In this document: positions 8,510-17,563 of the stretch, piece by piece | Layout of the letters: each line of letters begins with the position of its first letter | Position numbering within the stretch: position 1 is the first letter of the stretch | Assembly: GCA_015680685.1 (NCBI GenBank) | Contig: MNCI01003099.1 | Location: 101,482 to 124,732 of the forward strand | Direction: 5' to 3' | DNA from: Gnetum montanum | Taxonomy: Eukaryota; Streptophyta; Gnetopsida; Gnetales; Gnetaceae | Length of the DNA: 23,251 nt | Notes under the pieces: model-generated | Database searches by the model: none | Told to the model about the DNA's origin: nothing | Seen by the model: only the letters and a program-made list of their open reading frames with translations | Made by a program: the position numbers and the translations under genes

Positions 8510-9187
8510 CTATCCATTGTTGTACCCTTCTCTTTTAGCACTTATGCATGGAATTCTATGTGTATGGATGGCTCCATGTTTATCCTCTTTTGAGATCTCC
8601 ATGGATAAATCTCTAATATTTAGCTTAACATCAATGGTGCTAAGCCATGCCCTCCTCATGATGATTAAACATTTCTTATCAGTATCCTTCACATTGATCA
8701 CCAAGAAATCTACTAGATAGTACCACCCATTGATAGTGGTTACTACATCATCAATTTGTTCCAAAGAGATGGCAATAGATTGATTTGCAATCTTCAACTT
8801 CATGTTGCATTCCTTAAATGGTGGTAGGTTCCAAGTTTGATATTTGCCATAAGAGATTAAATTGACTTTGAAACATGAGTCCAATAGATCTTTGCACGGT
8901 AGATTCCCAACTATCCATAAATAGATCAAAGAAACTCCTAGGTCAATTTGCTTTTGTGGGAGTGGCCTTGCCTTAATCCAATTAGTAGCAATTGTAGTGA
9001 GCATAAAAATTTGTATTTTTATACTTGATGATGCCAAAAGCTTGTCAAGAGTGAGAAGATCTATTTTAGAAGAAGATGGTCTTGATAAAGCACCTATTCT
9101 ACTAGCCTTCTCTGGACTCATCCTAAAGAAAGGACATTTCTTTGTTTGGCCCTTAGCATTGCTAGTGAGATCTTCTATTCATACATT
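8510..9187 (-). pseudogene. Retroelement aspartic protease domain (element B)
   Basis: This retropepsin-like region would cleave the Gag-Pol polyprotein. An open 203-codon stretch runs from 9121 to 8510, and the same frame can be read upstream to about 9187 without a stop, so the ATG at 9121 is internal and not a true start. The order matches plant Ty3 proteases: a lead ending IVGNLPCKDLLDS, the catalytic-loop equivalent DSCFKVNLIS, the strand KLKIANQSI, a flap region, then VDFLVINVKDTD and IIMRRAWLSTIDV, corresponding to the usual LLGRPWL. The active-site triplet, normally Asp-Ser/Thr-Gly, reads Asp-Ser-Cys, so the glycine is lost and activity is unlikely. The frame continues with stops to about 8394, where element A starts. 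The opposite-strand frames here are shadows. Confidence 0.75.
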
Positions 9188-9353
9188 TACTACCCTTGTA
9201 CCTTCTTCTACTACAATTGTGATTCCAGTTCACCCTACATTATGAGTGGTGGCATTGGTGGCAAAGGTTTTAGGTTGGAATTTAAAAGATCAATTGTTTA
9301 CAGGTGCATGTGCAAGTTTAGATTAGTACTTGGTTGTGTCAGTTGGAGGTGTT

Positions 9354-11492
9354 CTAGTGAGTGATATTATGGATTTTGAATAGTGGTGTTAACTGGTGAG
9401 ATTGGATGCTAGACATAGTATCCATAAGGATCAAGTTGTCAATATGAATACTATTGACACAATAGTGGCATGGCCAATGATTTTGGTTAATGCCACTGCT
9501 GATGGTAGTGCTTCTATGGCTATGGAAAGGCTCCACTAGGATAGTACGTTGGTTGAGGTTTTCATCTGTAGTTACCTTGAGGATAAAGTAATCATTTGGG
9601 CATTTTCTTTTGAACAAATCGTGGGTTAAGTGTGCATGCCCTAGTTTCTTGCAAATGTACCATGAATGGACAACATCCCTTAGGATGTTCATACTGGCAC
9701 ACAATGCAACCTTCATTATCTATGGAGCTAGTGTCTGAGTACCCAACTACTGAAGCAGCTTTTCCCTCTTGTCCAAATTCCTTCTTCTTTTTTTCTCTGC
9801 CTCTATTGAGTGCTTTTTTTACTTTCTTCTCCACAGTTTTTAGTGCTATTGTACATTTTTCATCTACTGAATCCCACATTCTTGCTACCTATGCTGCTAC
9901 ATTGGCAATAGATTTTTGAATTGCTAGTGTCTTTTTCCTAATGACTTGATCCAAGGTTTCTTCCTCTTAATTATCACACACCCATACATTCTTTTTTCAT
10001 ATTGATAGATCCCTATTGTAATCTTCAGCTGATTCCCTTTTTTTCTGATTTCTCCTTATTCTTTTGCCACTTGATCAATGAGTCTTTGAATCCAATGGGT
10101 GGCTCATCGAATAGTCTTTCTTAAGCATAAATCCCAAGGGTCTCTCTTATTTTTCTTCTCAACCCATCTATGATGTGCTTGAGTTGTTCCTTTGATGAAA
10201 ATCCATGGCCTAGACATCTATGTAACAGTGAATAATATTTGTCCATTGTTGCATCAAGGGTCTTGTGAGTCCCTTGTTTCTAGTTTTGGATTTTCTTTCT
10301 TAGGTTCAACACTTATTAATATGTCTAGTATTTTTCATTAAAAATTTCAAGCATGGTATTCTATCATATGATGGATTCAGGTTCCAATGACTTATACCAA
10401 CTTTTCACTACTTTCACATGTGTTCTAGAAAATAGCTTTAATTTTTTTCCAATCACTCTCTATGTTTTGAAGGGCACAGGCATTGTGAAATGCTTGAAAG
10501 TGATGCTACGGATCAGTGTTGTAACCTCCTTTAAATTGGAGCATGTTATTCATACCTAACCATTTGATTCAGTTGTCTCTCACATGCTTGGTTGGTATGT
10601 AGACTACTTTCTGAATGTTGATCATGTTCCAGGTTGTCATAAGGGGTTTGTCATCATGATCAAGTTCATGGACTCTGTGGTAGCTGGCAAAGTTGTGAAG
10701 CTGGATTAGATCATCAATTATGTGTACTCTCTTCAATGACAAGTTGAGGTAAATTGTTGAAAATTTTGTATTTAGGATTTACTTACTTAGCCATTTGGTA
10801 AATGAATAAGGGTCATTGATTTTGTTTCTCCTTTTCTTCAATTTTTGTCAATGAAACTTGAAGCTATCAACCCAAGAATCAAGCTAACTACTGATGAATT
10901 GCTTCCTAAAGACGTAGGTTTTGTTCTNATATTTTGAGTCAGTAGCCTCCCCCTTGTGTATCTCTACCATAGTAGAGTGAAGTTAGGCTTTGATAGTTTT
11001 ATCTAGTTAGATGATAAGTGTCTTTGATGGTTGCTCATGGTTTTGGCAGATTTTTTTTGATATGAATTGATCAACATCAAGCTCTTCTATGACAACAGAT
11101 GTGTTGGCTTGCTTCCCTTTGGTATGAACATGTTTGATTTCCATAGCAACATCTCTCTTTATCTACTCCTTTGTAGGTTCATAGGGTCTAGTCATGTGTT
11201 GAGTCACATGATACCCTTCTTGAATCTAGTCCAAGTGCATTCCTCTTAGAGTAGTTGGTAGCATGTTTAGTGCTGCACATTCGAGAGGCAGTACTATGTT
11301 GCCTTGCATGTCTCTCCATCTCATTTGTTTTTCTTGATGAAATATGAAGGTAAAGTTTGGATGATATGAATCAGTGTGAGCATAAGTAATACGTGTCTGC
11401 ATTGACATTCTACAGTCTTCTTCATCAGCAATTCTATCACTACTTCTTCTTGTTTCCTTGGTAGGTGATAGTTGATCATTGTGGGAAGCCAT
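9354..11492 (-). pseudogene. gag: Gag region with zinc knuckles, frameshifted (element B)
   Basis: An intact N-terminal stretch begins at ATG 11492 (MASHNDQLSPTKETRRSSD) and runs to 11226. This start lies 128 bases after the PBS, the same spacing as in element A. Further left, gag blocks matching element A appear: NNMLQFKGGYNTDP and HHFQAFHNACALQNI (about 10550-10470), MLEIFNEKY (about 10355), then LGHGFSSKEQLKHIIDGL (about 10220-10160) and ETLGIYA. Near 9700 a knuckle CIVCQYEHPKGCC is in one frame, and a second motif, WYICKKLGHAHLTHDLFK, follows in the next frame; a frameshift near 9662 separates them. Stops and frame changes occur throughout, so this copy is more damaged by indels than element A. 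It is a Ty3/gypsy structural polyprotein, not functional. Confidence 0.75.
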
Positions 11493-11493
11493 G

Positions 11494-11517
11494 TTATTAT
11501 TATTATTATTATTATTA
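11494..11517. repeat. (TTA)8 microsatellite
   Basis: Eight perfect TTA units lie immediately upstream, on the minus strand, of the gag start codon of element B. Confidence 0.95.
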
Positions 11518-11620
11518 ATGGTTTGTGTTGAGTGTGCTTTATATTAATGTTGTGAAGATTAGAGTTAGATTCTAATACAATGAACTTTGAAAAATTAATT
11601 ACTTAGTATAACATTGACTT

Positions 11621-11638
11621 ATCCCCAACAATGACCCT
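11621..11638 (-). other. Primer binding site, tRNA-Asp type (element B)
   Basis: The minus strand reads AGGGTCATTGTTGGGGAT. Its last 15 bases align with GCCGTTGCCGGGGAT of the common plant tRNA-Asp PBS with four transitions. It lies two bases from the inferred LTR end, at the same relative place as the PBS of element A. Confidence 0.65.
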
Positions 11639-12212
11639 AATGATGAGCAATGGAGTATCCAACACCCAACCATATAAGATACAAGTGTTCATGTGCAATC
11701 TTGGTCAAACTCTGCAGATACGGAAATGTGATTATACAAGTAATTAGTTAGCATTTCCAATCGTTGTCTTCCCACATGAGTTAGTAAAATCAATGCATAT
11801 GGTTTAACTCATGGTGAGGTATATGATAATTGATGTTGAATTGCCCATTATGTTCCTAATAAACATGAAGTGAAAGTAAAGGTTTCTAAATCTAAAAGTA
11901 AAGATTTCTAAATCTAAGTGATAGTAAAACAAATCTAAACTAACCTATGTGAGATCTTCCGGTCACACCTTGGACTTCATGCAACTATTACTAGGATTAC
12001 CAAGTACTACACTACTGGGTGTACCAAGTGATAGTACTGTTGGGTTACCAAGTAGTTCCACTTACGTGCTTGAGATCAATCATACTCATTCCACTTAATG
12101 ACATTAAAAGTAAATTGCAAGTAATCATAAACATTAACTATGAAAATAGCAAACTAATTAGAAATAGAAATAAAACTAGGTGTTGTTGCAATGATGTAAA
12201 GTAATCTCAGTC

Positions 12213-12218
12213 TTTATT
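12213..12218 (-). promoter_or_regulatory. AATAAA signal in LTR B
   Basis: AATAAA on the minus strand, conserved in context (GTAATCTCA/AGTCTTTATTG on the plus strand) with LTR A. Confidence 0.5.
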
Positions 12219-12390
12219 GTCGATCATGTAATGTATCCAAGTATATCACACTCGAATAAAGATTCCATTCAATTTACAAAACATCACACTATGGGCACAC
12301 ACTACTAAGTACTATATTCAAGAAAACAAATTGAAAGAGTTTTGTTACAAAGCTATCAACTCTACTACAGATTCATGCACCCAAGTGTTG

Positions 12391-12400
12391 CTTATATAGG
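12391..12400 (-). promoter_or_regulatory. TATA box of LTR B
   Basis: The minus strand reads CCTATATAAG. It corresponds in position and flanks (..CCCAA-GTGT/CACC.. on the plus strand) to the TATA box of LTR A. Confidence 0.6.
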
Positions 12401-12557
12401 CTAGCATGCACATTGTGATATTTTTTATATGATAATATATGCTGAGATACAATAACATATCTATGACATCTTAGATACATTATCATAACTATGATATCAT
12501 TTACTCAAAATTTTTGGATTTATCAAATGTTTTTTGACAAAAAACTTGACTTCATCA

Positions 12558-13517
12558 ATGTTGTATCTTGTGAGTGAAAGTAACAAAAAGTAAGGAATAT
12601 AAGGCATTTTTTTGGAATAATCTTTAACCAAATATTTCATATATACTCATCAATCTTTTTCACCTTAATTCACTTTTGATGCCCTTTTTTCTTTTGAAAA
12701 TACAAGATAATCTTCATGATTATCTTCATATTTGTAAGATTTAACACTACTTTTATTCTACTAAAACTAGGTAACTCAAAATTCTTAAAATCCTCTTCTT
12801 CCCAAGTTTTAACCACTTCAAAAATATCAAATTTTTTTTAAAAATAATTATTATATAGTGTAGTCATTTTAATGACAATGCCACCATCTATATTAAAAAA
12901 TCCATTGTGCAAAGTGTTTAAGCATTTTTTGAAAATGCTTTATCTTTAATTATTGCAACTTAGAAAGAACATATAAGAGAAAATTTGTAATATTTATGCT
13001 TTCTTTTATATCATCTACAAATGAATGATTGGCTTTTTATCTTGTTCATTTGATGCCAAGAACATGAACATAGACATATGTATTTTCAATATCATTTAAT
13101 CATATTGGCCTATTTTACAACTCAATTGTGCCTCTTATTTTTTGTGTAGTGGCCCACATAGTAATATTAGCTCTGTCTTATGATTTAAAAAATATATGAA
13201 ATGGTAAAATGTCATGAAATTTCAAAATAGAATGTTAAATATTGAAAAAAAATATTTTTGAACATAAAAAATTACTCCATGTAATAGAAATATAGGTACA
13301 CCCTAAAACATACTTAAATTTAAGCTTTATAACTTAGTATCACTTCTCATTTTATTCAAAAGGAGAGGATCCTAGAAATGTTTGGTAAATACCCACGATT
13401 TTGTATATGAGCCACGGTTCTCTTGTTCATTATGACAATAATTTTGGCTGAGAGACCAACATGTCTGGAGCGATGGGGGGGAGGGGGAGTAAAATTTGTC
13501 ACCCTCCACGTCACGCA
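12558..13517. other. AT-rich sequence without recognisable gene
   Basis: Very AT-rich DNA with A and T runs, then a more GC-rich part with a G7-A-G5 run near 13475-13487. The minus-strand frame 13372-13566 overlaps the tandem repeat to the right and shows no domain. No gene, RNA or element is supported. Confidence 0.55.
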
Positions 13518-13667
13518 CCATGTGCAGGGGAGCTAAAGAGTCATTGTAGGAGAGCCAAAGAGTCACACGCCATGTGCAAGGAAGCCAAAGAGTAACTACA
13601 AGGAAGCCAAAGAGTCATGTGCCATGTGCAGGGAAGCCAAAGAGTCATTACAGGGGAGCCAAATATG
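13518..13667. repeat. 52-bp tandem repeat, three copies
   Basis: Copies start at CCATGTGCA at 13518, 13570 and 13622, exactly 52 bp apart. Each contains two half-units of the type GGGGAGCCAAAGAGTCA, so there is a nested structure of about 21 plus 31 bp. Copies differ by a few substitutions. Confidence 0.9.
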
Positions 13668-14391
13668 AAAAGTCGATCAAAAACAAGAACAAAATTGGGA
13701 AAGTAGAATGTGAAGCTTGGAGAGGCACAGTAGGGTTTTCGTGCTAAAATTCCTAAGGGAGGGAGAGCACCACTTCATGCAGGCACTCTATGTGGAGCTC
13801 ATGATGGAAATATAGATGGTGGAGGCAGATTCAAATGCACAAGCTCTAGTAACAATGAATGATAGTTGTTTCTACTCGAATGACCATGATCTTGACTAGA
13901 TGTAGTAGTATCCACATTCATGTTTCCAGGCATTGCTCAAGGAGTTCAAAAATGTAATCCTAGTGCTTATGCGCCTAAGCATGTTGATGGTGGCCACCGT
14001 GTGCGGTCATGCCATGGCAAGTGGAATGTTGTTTGCCATGACACACAATTATCACATCATGCATGGCAACTGTGGATTTTTGTATAGTAGCACCATTGAC
14101 ATTAACGTTTTCATTCTGCACAACTGTCATTCTCTATGAATTTCATTCTCTACTAAGTTAGCACTGGGGAAGGAGGAGAACATGTGTCCATTTCTGCGGG
14201 TTTTGTGCAAGGACGAGAAAAAATTAGTTACAAGAACACCAACGGGCACATGAAGTTGCAAAAGGAACATGGATGTTGCAATGATATGTTGCCAAAGTGG
14301 GGACAACAACATTGCCATGGTTACGCGGTAGCCAGGGGTTACGCTAATGATCATAGGACATGGCAGGTGTTTTGGACTATCAGTGGTGGCG
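13668..14391. other. No recognisable gene
   Basis: Moderate GC and several short frames on both strands (such as 13933-14139 plus and 14127-14354 minus), but none has a domain, splice sites or a relative in the window. I cannot assign it. Confidence 0.45.
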
Positions 14392-14455
14392 GTGGTTATA
14401 GGGTATCTTCAATGGGAGATGAAGTGGTTATAGGGTATCTTCAATGGGAGATGAA
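14392..14455. repeat. Perfect 32-bp tandem duplication
   Basis: Bases 14392-14423 and 14424-14455 are identical and directly adjacent, with no 'n' between them, so this may be a real recent duplication, unlike the n-flanked ones. Confidence 0.95.
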
Positions 14456-14529
14456 CTGACACAAGTGGCTATAGAACATTGGATCCTTGGGGGTAAGAGG
14501 GCTCCTCTTGCTTTAAAAAGCTAGTCAAA

Positions 14530-14584
14530 GATTCCCCTTGCTACACAGGCGCAAGCNGATTCCCCTTGCTACACAGATGCAAGC
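14530..14584. repeat. 27-bp near-duplication around an 'n' (14557)
   Basis: Bases 14530-14556 and 14558-14584 match at 25 of 27 positions and flank a single 'n'. The two differences are both transitions. Probably an unmerged overlap of contigs from two alleles or repeat copies. Confidence 0.85.
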
Positions 14585-14669
14585 ATCAAAAAGATAGACA
14601 TTGACAGTTTTCACATTCCACTCTGTAGTTTGAAAAATTTGAAAATGTGTAATTTTCTTGCAAATTATA

Positions 14670-14726
14670 GGCAAAGTTGTGAAGCTGGATTAGATCATCA
14701 ATTATGTGTACTCTCTTCAATGACAA
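14670..14726. repeat. 57-bp exact copy of element B gag sequence, ending at an 'n'
   Basis: This block is identical to 10686-10742 (inside the gag region of element B) and stops at the 'n' at 14727. Flanks differ on both sides. A perfect match of this length next to an 'n' suggests a contig end extended into repeat sequence or a misjoin. Confidence 0.85.
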
Positions 14727-14871
14727 NCGGTGTCTCTGAAAAATTTTTGAGATAACAGTGAACCCATACTTGAAGTATTCTCTGGTAGAGTTGCATTTGT
14801 TTAATGAAAACTAGCATAAAATGGCATGATTGTATAACTAATTATGGACCTATTTTTTGTTGGGTTGGTAG

Positions 14872-15433
14872 ATTCTTGAACCAACTAGCATGACCTTTGC
14901 CAATGATGCCGAAATGGCATATCCAAAGTTCAGCTAGACAAAATGGTCAACTATGCATGTTGCAACATCTTATGAGGCAGGCCAGCAATTCATGGCAAAT
15001 GTAGCAAAAGTCTCTGCTACTCTGAAGAAATGTGTGAATGATAAATTTCCTCTCATCAATCATTTTGGGGATGCCAAGGTACATCATAATGTGTCATCCC
15101 ATTATATAAGATTTAGCCCACCTTTCTTTTGTTCGTTTCAACTTTCAAGGTGATCTGATAACTTGAAACTTTGCAAATTCCCTTTCAGAATCCAAATATT
15201 TGGGATGAAGAACTACAAAATTTAGTTCATTCAGGAGCTGCTGCCAACATTAATGCATCTTTTCCTACACAATATTTTCATGGTAAAATTAGTAATACAT
15301 GACCTACTTAATTGAGACCTTGCAATAATTGAGATCTTGCAATTATGTTCCTTGAATATTATAATTGTTGAACTAGAGGTTTGTCATTGATTCTTCTGCA
15401 GGCTCATTTCCCACCACAAATGCAAATATTTAA
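14872..15433 (+). pseudogene. Three-exon 3' end of an unidentified gene, with one stop
   Basis: Three segments join in phase through canonical splice sites. Exon 1 is 14872-15078 (acceptor ..GGTTGGTAG, donor AAG/GTACAT), exon 2 is 15189-15282 (acceptor CCTTTCAG, donor G/GTAAAA), and exon 3 is 15402 to TAA at 15431-15433 (acceptor TTCTTCTGCAG). Segments include ILEPTSMTFANDAEMAYPKF, MHVATSYEAGQQFMANVAKV, SATLKKCVNDKFPLINHFGD, NPNIWDEELQNLVHSGAAAN and the end SFPTTNANI. An in-frame TAG at 14935-14937, readable as a former Gln or Trp codon, interrupts exon 1. The protein-like composition and three clean GT-AG junctions make a former gene likely, but I do not recognise the family. The upstream part would lie beyond the 'n' at 14727, whose join is doubtful. 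Confidence 0.5.
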
Positions 15434-15657
15434 CTAGGGGCAATCTTCACTGAAAGTGGTGAAAGAAGTTTTTCAATTTGATAATTTTTGAGCTGCTTGG
15501 CCAACAGAAACCATCACAGCATCTAGGGTTCTCTAATTTTTTTACCCAATTTCATTTGTCCCAAGGAATATCCAACAGTAAAAAGCTCATAGTTATCCAT
15601 CCTTTAAATCCTTGACAAGACAACGATGGAGCATTCTACAAATAAATCATAGAATCC

Positions 15658-15699
15658 ATGATTTATCACCTCCTAACATTGGAGGTGATTCTAAATCAT
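15658..15699. repeat. Perfect-arm hairpin (7+9 bp)
   Basis: The arms ATGATTT and ATCACCTCC pair with GGAGGTGAT and AAATCAT around a 7-base loop, with a 3-base bulge on the right side. An inverted match to TGATTTATCACC recurs at 16066-16077, so the two could be ends of a small inverted-repeat element. Confidence 0.75.
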
Positions 15700-15832
15700 A
15701 CAACAGTTAAGAAATATTATTTTTTATTTTTAATTTAAAACTTTAATATACTATTTATTGTAAGTATTTGCTAAGGATAATAAAAGAAACTCCAAGCAAC
15801 TTTCATTCAATTTTAAGTTGAGAATCAATAAA

Positions 15833-16013
15833 ATTAAATATGTTCAAAGTTGTTACACAATTGTATATAAAAAAAATGAATCAAGCATGATTTTTATTTG
15901 AATAATTATGATTTTTTTATTTATGATTATTTCAAAGCCATCTGAATTTGCAAAACACTCATTTCCACTTTATCACATAGTTCCTATTGCACATAGCCTC
16001 ATATATTAATTAA
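15833..16013. repeat. ~180-bp direct repeat, copy 1
   Basis: Highly similar to 16350-16535. Shared blocks include ATTAAATATGTTCAAAGTTG, TTTATGATTATTTCAAAGCC, ACTTTATCACATAGTTCCTA and CCTCATATATTAATTAA. The spacing between copies is 517 bp, and a further partial match (CAAAACACTC..AGTTC) near 16312-16345 hints at a longer decayed tandem unit. Confidence 0.85.
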
Positions 16014-16349
16014 TGGACTTTAGGATAGAGAGTTACATTCATTTAAACTATAGTTTTCTAATTTGGTGATAAATCACTGATTTAACAATTAATGGCCAGA
16101 TCAGAAATTTTTTGCACCCAACCTAAATTGACTCAACATGAATTTTATAATAAACCTCATTTTTACAAAGAAATCAATAGATTTAGGTATATTTTTGCAA
16201 CTTTTAAATATAATTTGGCCTGACTTGCCAATTTATCGTGATTTTTGAAACATGTCGATCCGACCTATTTTCTAACTACTTAAAAATTACTTTAAACTTA
16301 TCCAATCCTACAAAACACTCACTCACTTCCAACTCATCGTAAAGTTCTT

Positions 16350-16535
16350 ATTAAATATGTTCAAAGTTGTTACACAATTGTATATAGCAAAAATTTGCTA
16401 AATCAAGCATGATTTTTACTTGAATTATCATGATTTTTTAATTTATGATTATTTCAAAGCCATTTGAATTTGAAAAATGCTCATTTTCACTTTATCACAT
16501 AGTTCCTATTGCTCATAGCCTCATATATTAATTAA
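16350..16535. repeat. ~180-bp direct repeat, copy 2
   Basis: The second copy of the repeat at 15833-16013, with substitutions and small indels. Both are AT-rich and non-coding; the sequence between them holds no gene. Confidence 0.85.
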
Positions 16536-16571
16536 GAATAATAAGAAATGGAAAAAAATTTAATAAGAATA

Positions 16572-16838
16572 ATTTATTTTCAGCCTATTCGACTGTGTTG
16601 CTACTAGCAAGGATAGTGCAAGCCTTGAATCTTAACGTGGCAGACTTGAGTGTTCAGCCATGTGGAATTAGCTTATGGATCCCACATTCAATGGAGTATG
16701 GCTACATTACTTTATTTTTTATCTTCAATGAGTTGCTTCTTCGCTTTCAAATACAGGCATGCTGATTTGGCACGAAAGGAGGACCCCCTTTTTGTTTTGA
16801 AGAGGGCTGAAAATTTTAATTTTAAGCTTATGGCTTGA
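16572..16838 (+). pseudogene. Possible exon remnants of an unidentified gene
   Basis: After an acceptor-like TTATTTTCAG, an open stretch beginning about 16584 reads YSTVLLLARIVQALNLNVAD then LSVQPCGISLW, which looks protein-like. After a second acceptor-like AAATACAG at about 16756, another reads HADLARKEDPLFVLKRAENF followed by NFKLMA and a stop at 16836-16838. No matching donor is certain and I cannot name a family. They might belong with the gene end at 14872-15433, or to a different locus. Confidence 0.3.
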
Positions 16839-16974
16839 AGGTTGCAGCAAAGGCTGTTTCTCCTTTCTCTTACTCCTATCCTATAGTTGGCTAATCAAGT
16901 TTTGGACATTATAATTTTTATTTTAAGCTTATGTCTATAATTAANAAAACCACTCCACTAGCTTAGATACATAC

Positions 16975-16996
16975 ATATATATATATATATATATAT
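16975..16996. repeat. (AT)11 microsatellite
   Basis: Eleven AT units, 30 bases after the 'n' at 16945. Confidence 0.95.
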
Positions 16997-17144
16997 CTCT
17001 CTATCAATTGGTCAAGATGATTTTAAAGAAGAAGATGTTAACCAAGCCCAACTAGTGGATGAGGTAACAAGATAACTAAAAATGAAATCACTCATCCCTC
17101 CTCTATTTCTCTACCACTTACCCAATTTAGTTTTACCCTCTTGG

Positions 17145-17250
17145 TCAAGTTTGCTCTGTCTTTGTTTGTTCATAGCATTTTTAGCGTTATTTATGCGAAA
17201 GATTTATTTCTCAAAAATGTCATGAACAAACAAAGACAAAGAAAACTTGA
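17145..17250. repeat. 29-bp inverted repeat at the copia fragment junction
   Basis: Arms 17145-17173 and 17222-17250 are complementary at 27 of 29 positions around a 48-base loop. The right arm overlaps the first bases of the copia reading frame, so the foldback marks or spans the left end of that fragment. Confidence 0.85.
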
Positions 17251-17549
17251 TAATATGTTTACAACATTATATGTCTTGGTTTGAAACATCATATAAGTTG
17301 AAGCCAATGAAGATCTGTGTTGACAATATGTTTGCAATTGACTTGGCAAAGAATCTTTTCACACATGGAAGAAGTAAGCACATTGAGTTGTGCTATCATT
17401 TTCTAAGAGATCAAGTTAAAAAGAAAAAAATTGAATTGGTGTATTGCAAGTCTGAAAACCAAGTGGTAGACATCCTCACCAAACCACTGAAGTATGAAGC
17501 TTTCATCAAGATGAAGCATTTGTTGGGAATGACAAACTTATTGAATTAG
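17247..17549 (+). pseudogene. Ty1/copia RNase H C-terminus (5'-truncated element)
   Basis: This is the last part of a copia Pol polyprotein, whose RNase H degrades the RNA strand during reverse transcription. A 100-codon open frame ends with TAG at 17547-17549. Typical copia motifs are present: CVDNMFAIDLAKN (usual form CDNKSAIALAKN, catalytic Asp kept), HGRSKHIELCYHFLRDQV with the conserved His, and ELVYCKSENQVVDILTKPL with the final catalytic Asp, then MKHLLGM. The first 15 residues or so no longer match a normal RNase H, and reverse transcriptase, integrase, protease and gag are absent, so the element is cut at about 17220-17250. The ATG at 17247 is an accidental start. Stop, polypurine tract and LTR follow in the standard order. 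Confidence 0.85.
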
Positions 17550-17553
17550 GCTT

Positions 17554-17563
17554 AAGGGGAGCA
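17554..17563 (+). other. Polypurine tract of the copia element
   Basis: AAGGGGAGCA directly precedes the LTR start TGTTGGGAG, the usual arrangement for second-strand priming in Ty1/copia elements. Confidence 0.8.

Larger units (their letters stand above)
8394..12557 (-). mobile_element. Ty3/gypsy-type LTR element B, partial (LTR, PBS, gag, protease)
   Basis: On the minus strand the order is LTR (about 12557 to 11641), PBS (11638-11621), polyprotein start (11492), gag, zinc-knuckle region (about 9720-9600) and protease (about 9190-8510). Coding similarity stops near 8394, exactly where the LTR of element A begins. Element A may therefore have inserted into element B just after its protease, or a rearrangement may have joined them. 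Reverse transcriptase and integrase of B are not visible anywhere to the left. Confidence 0.7.
11641..12557 (-). mobile_element. 5' LTR of element B, ~917 bp
   Basis: The inner end near 11641 matches the inner end of LTR A (TGATGAGCAATGG against TGATCAATGG on the plus strand). Similarity to LTR A continues to the TATA box at 12400-12391. The outer end is less sure: I place it at 12557 because the minus strand there begins TGATGAAGTCAAG, resembling the TGATGAAACACC start of LTR A. If correct, U3 is only about 150 bp against about 780 bp in LTR A. Confidence 0.5.

Noticed and set aside
8517-9364. Plus-strand frames opposite the protease region
   Set aside because: Shadows of the minus-strand protease frame, which has a recognisable domain order.
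9632-9919. Plus-strand frame with a Phe-rich stretch
   Set aside because: Antisense of the Lys-rich gag/zinc-knuckle region on the minus strand.
13475-13487. G7-A-G5 run as a second G-quadruplex
   Set aside because: Only three G3 runs can be made without very short or shared loops, so it is not a standard quadruplex motif.
14184-14459. 91-residue plus-strand frame
   Set aside because: Its C-terminal end is made by the 32-bp duplication and the rest has no motif; the opposite strand is open as well.
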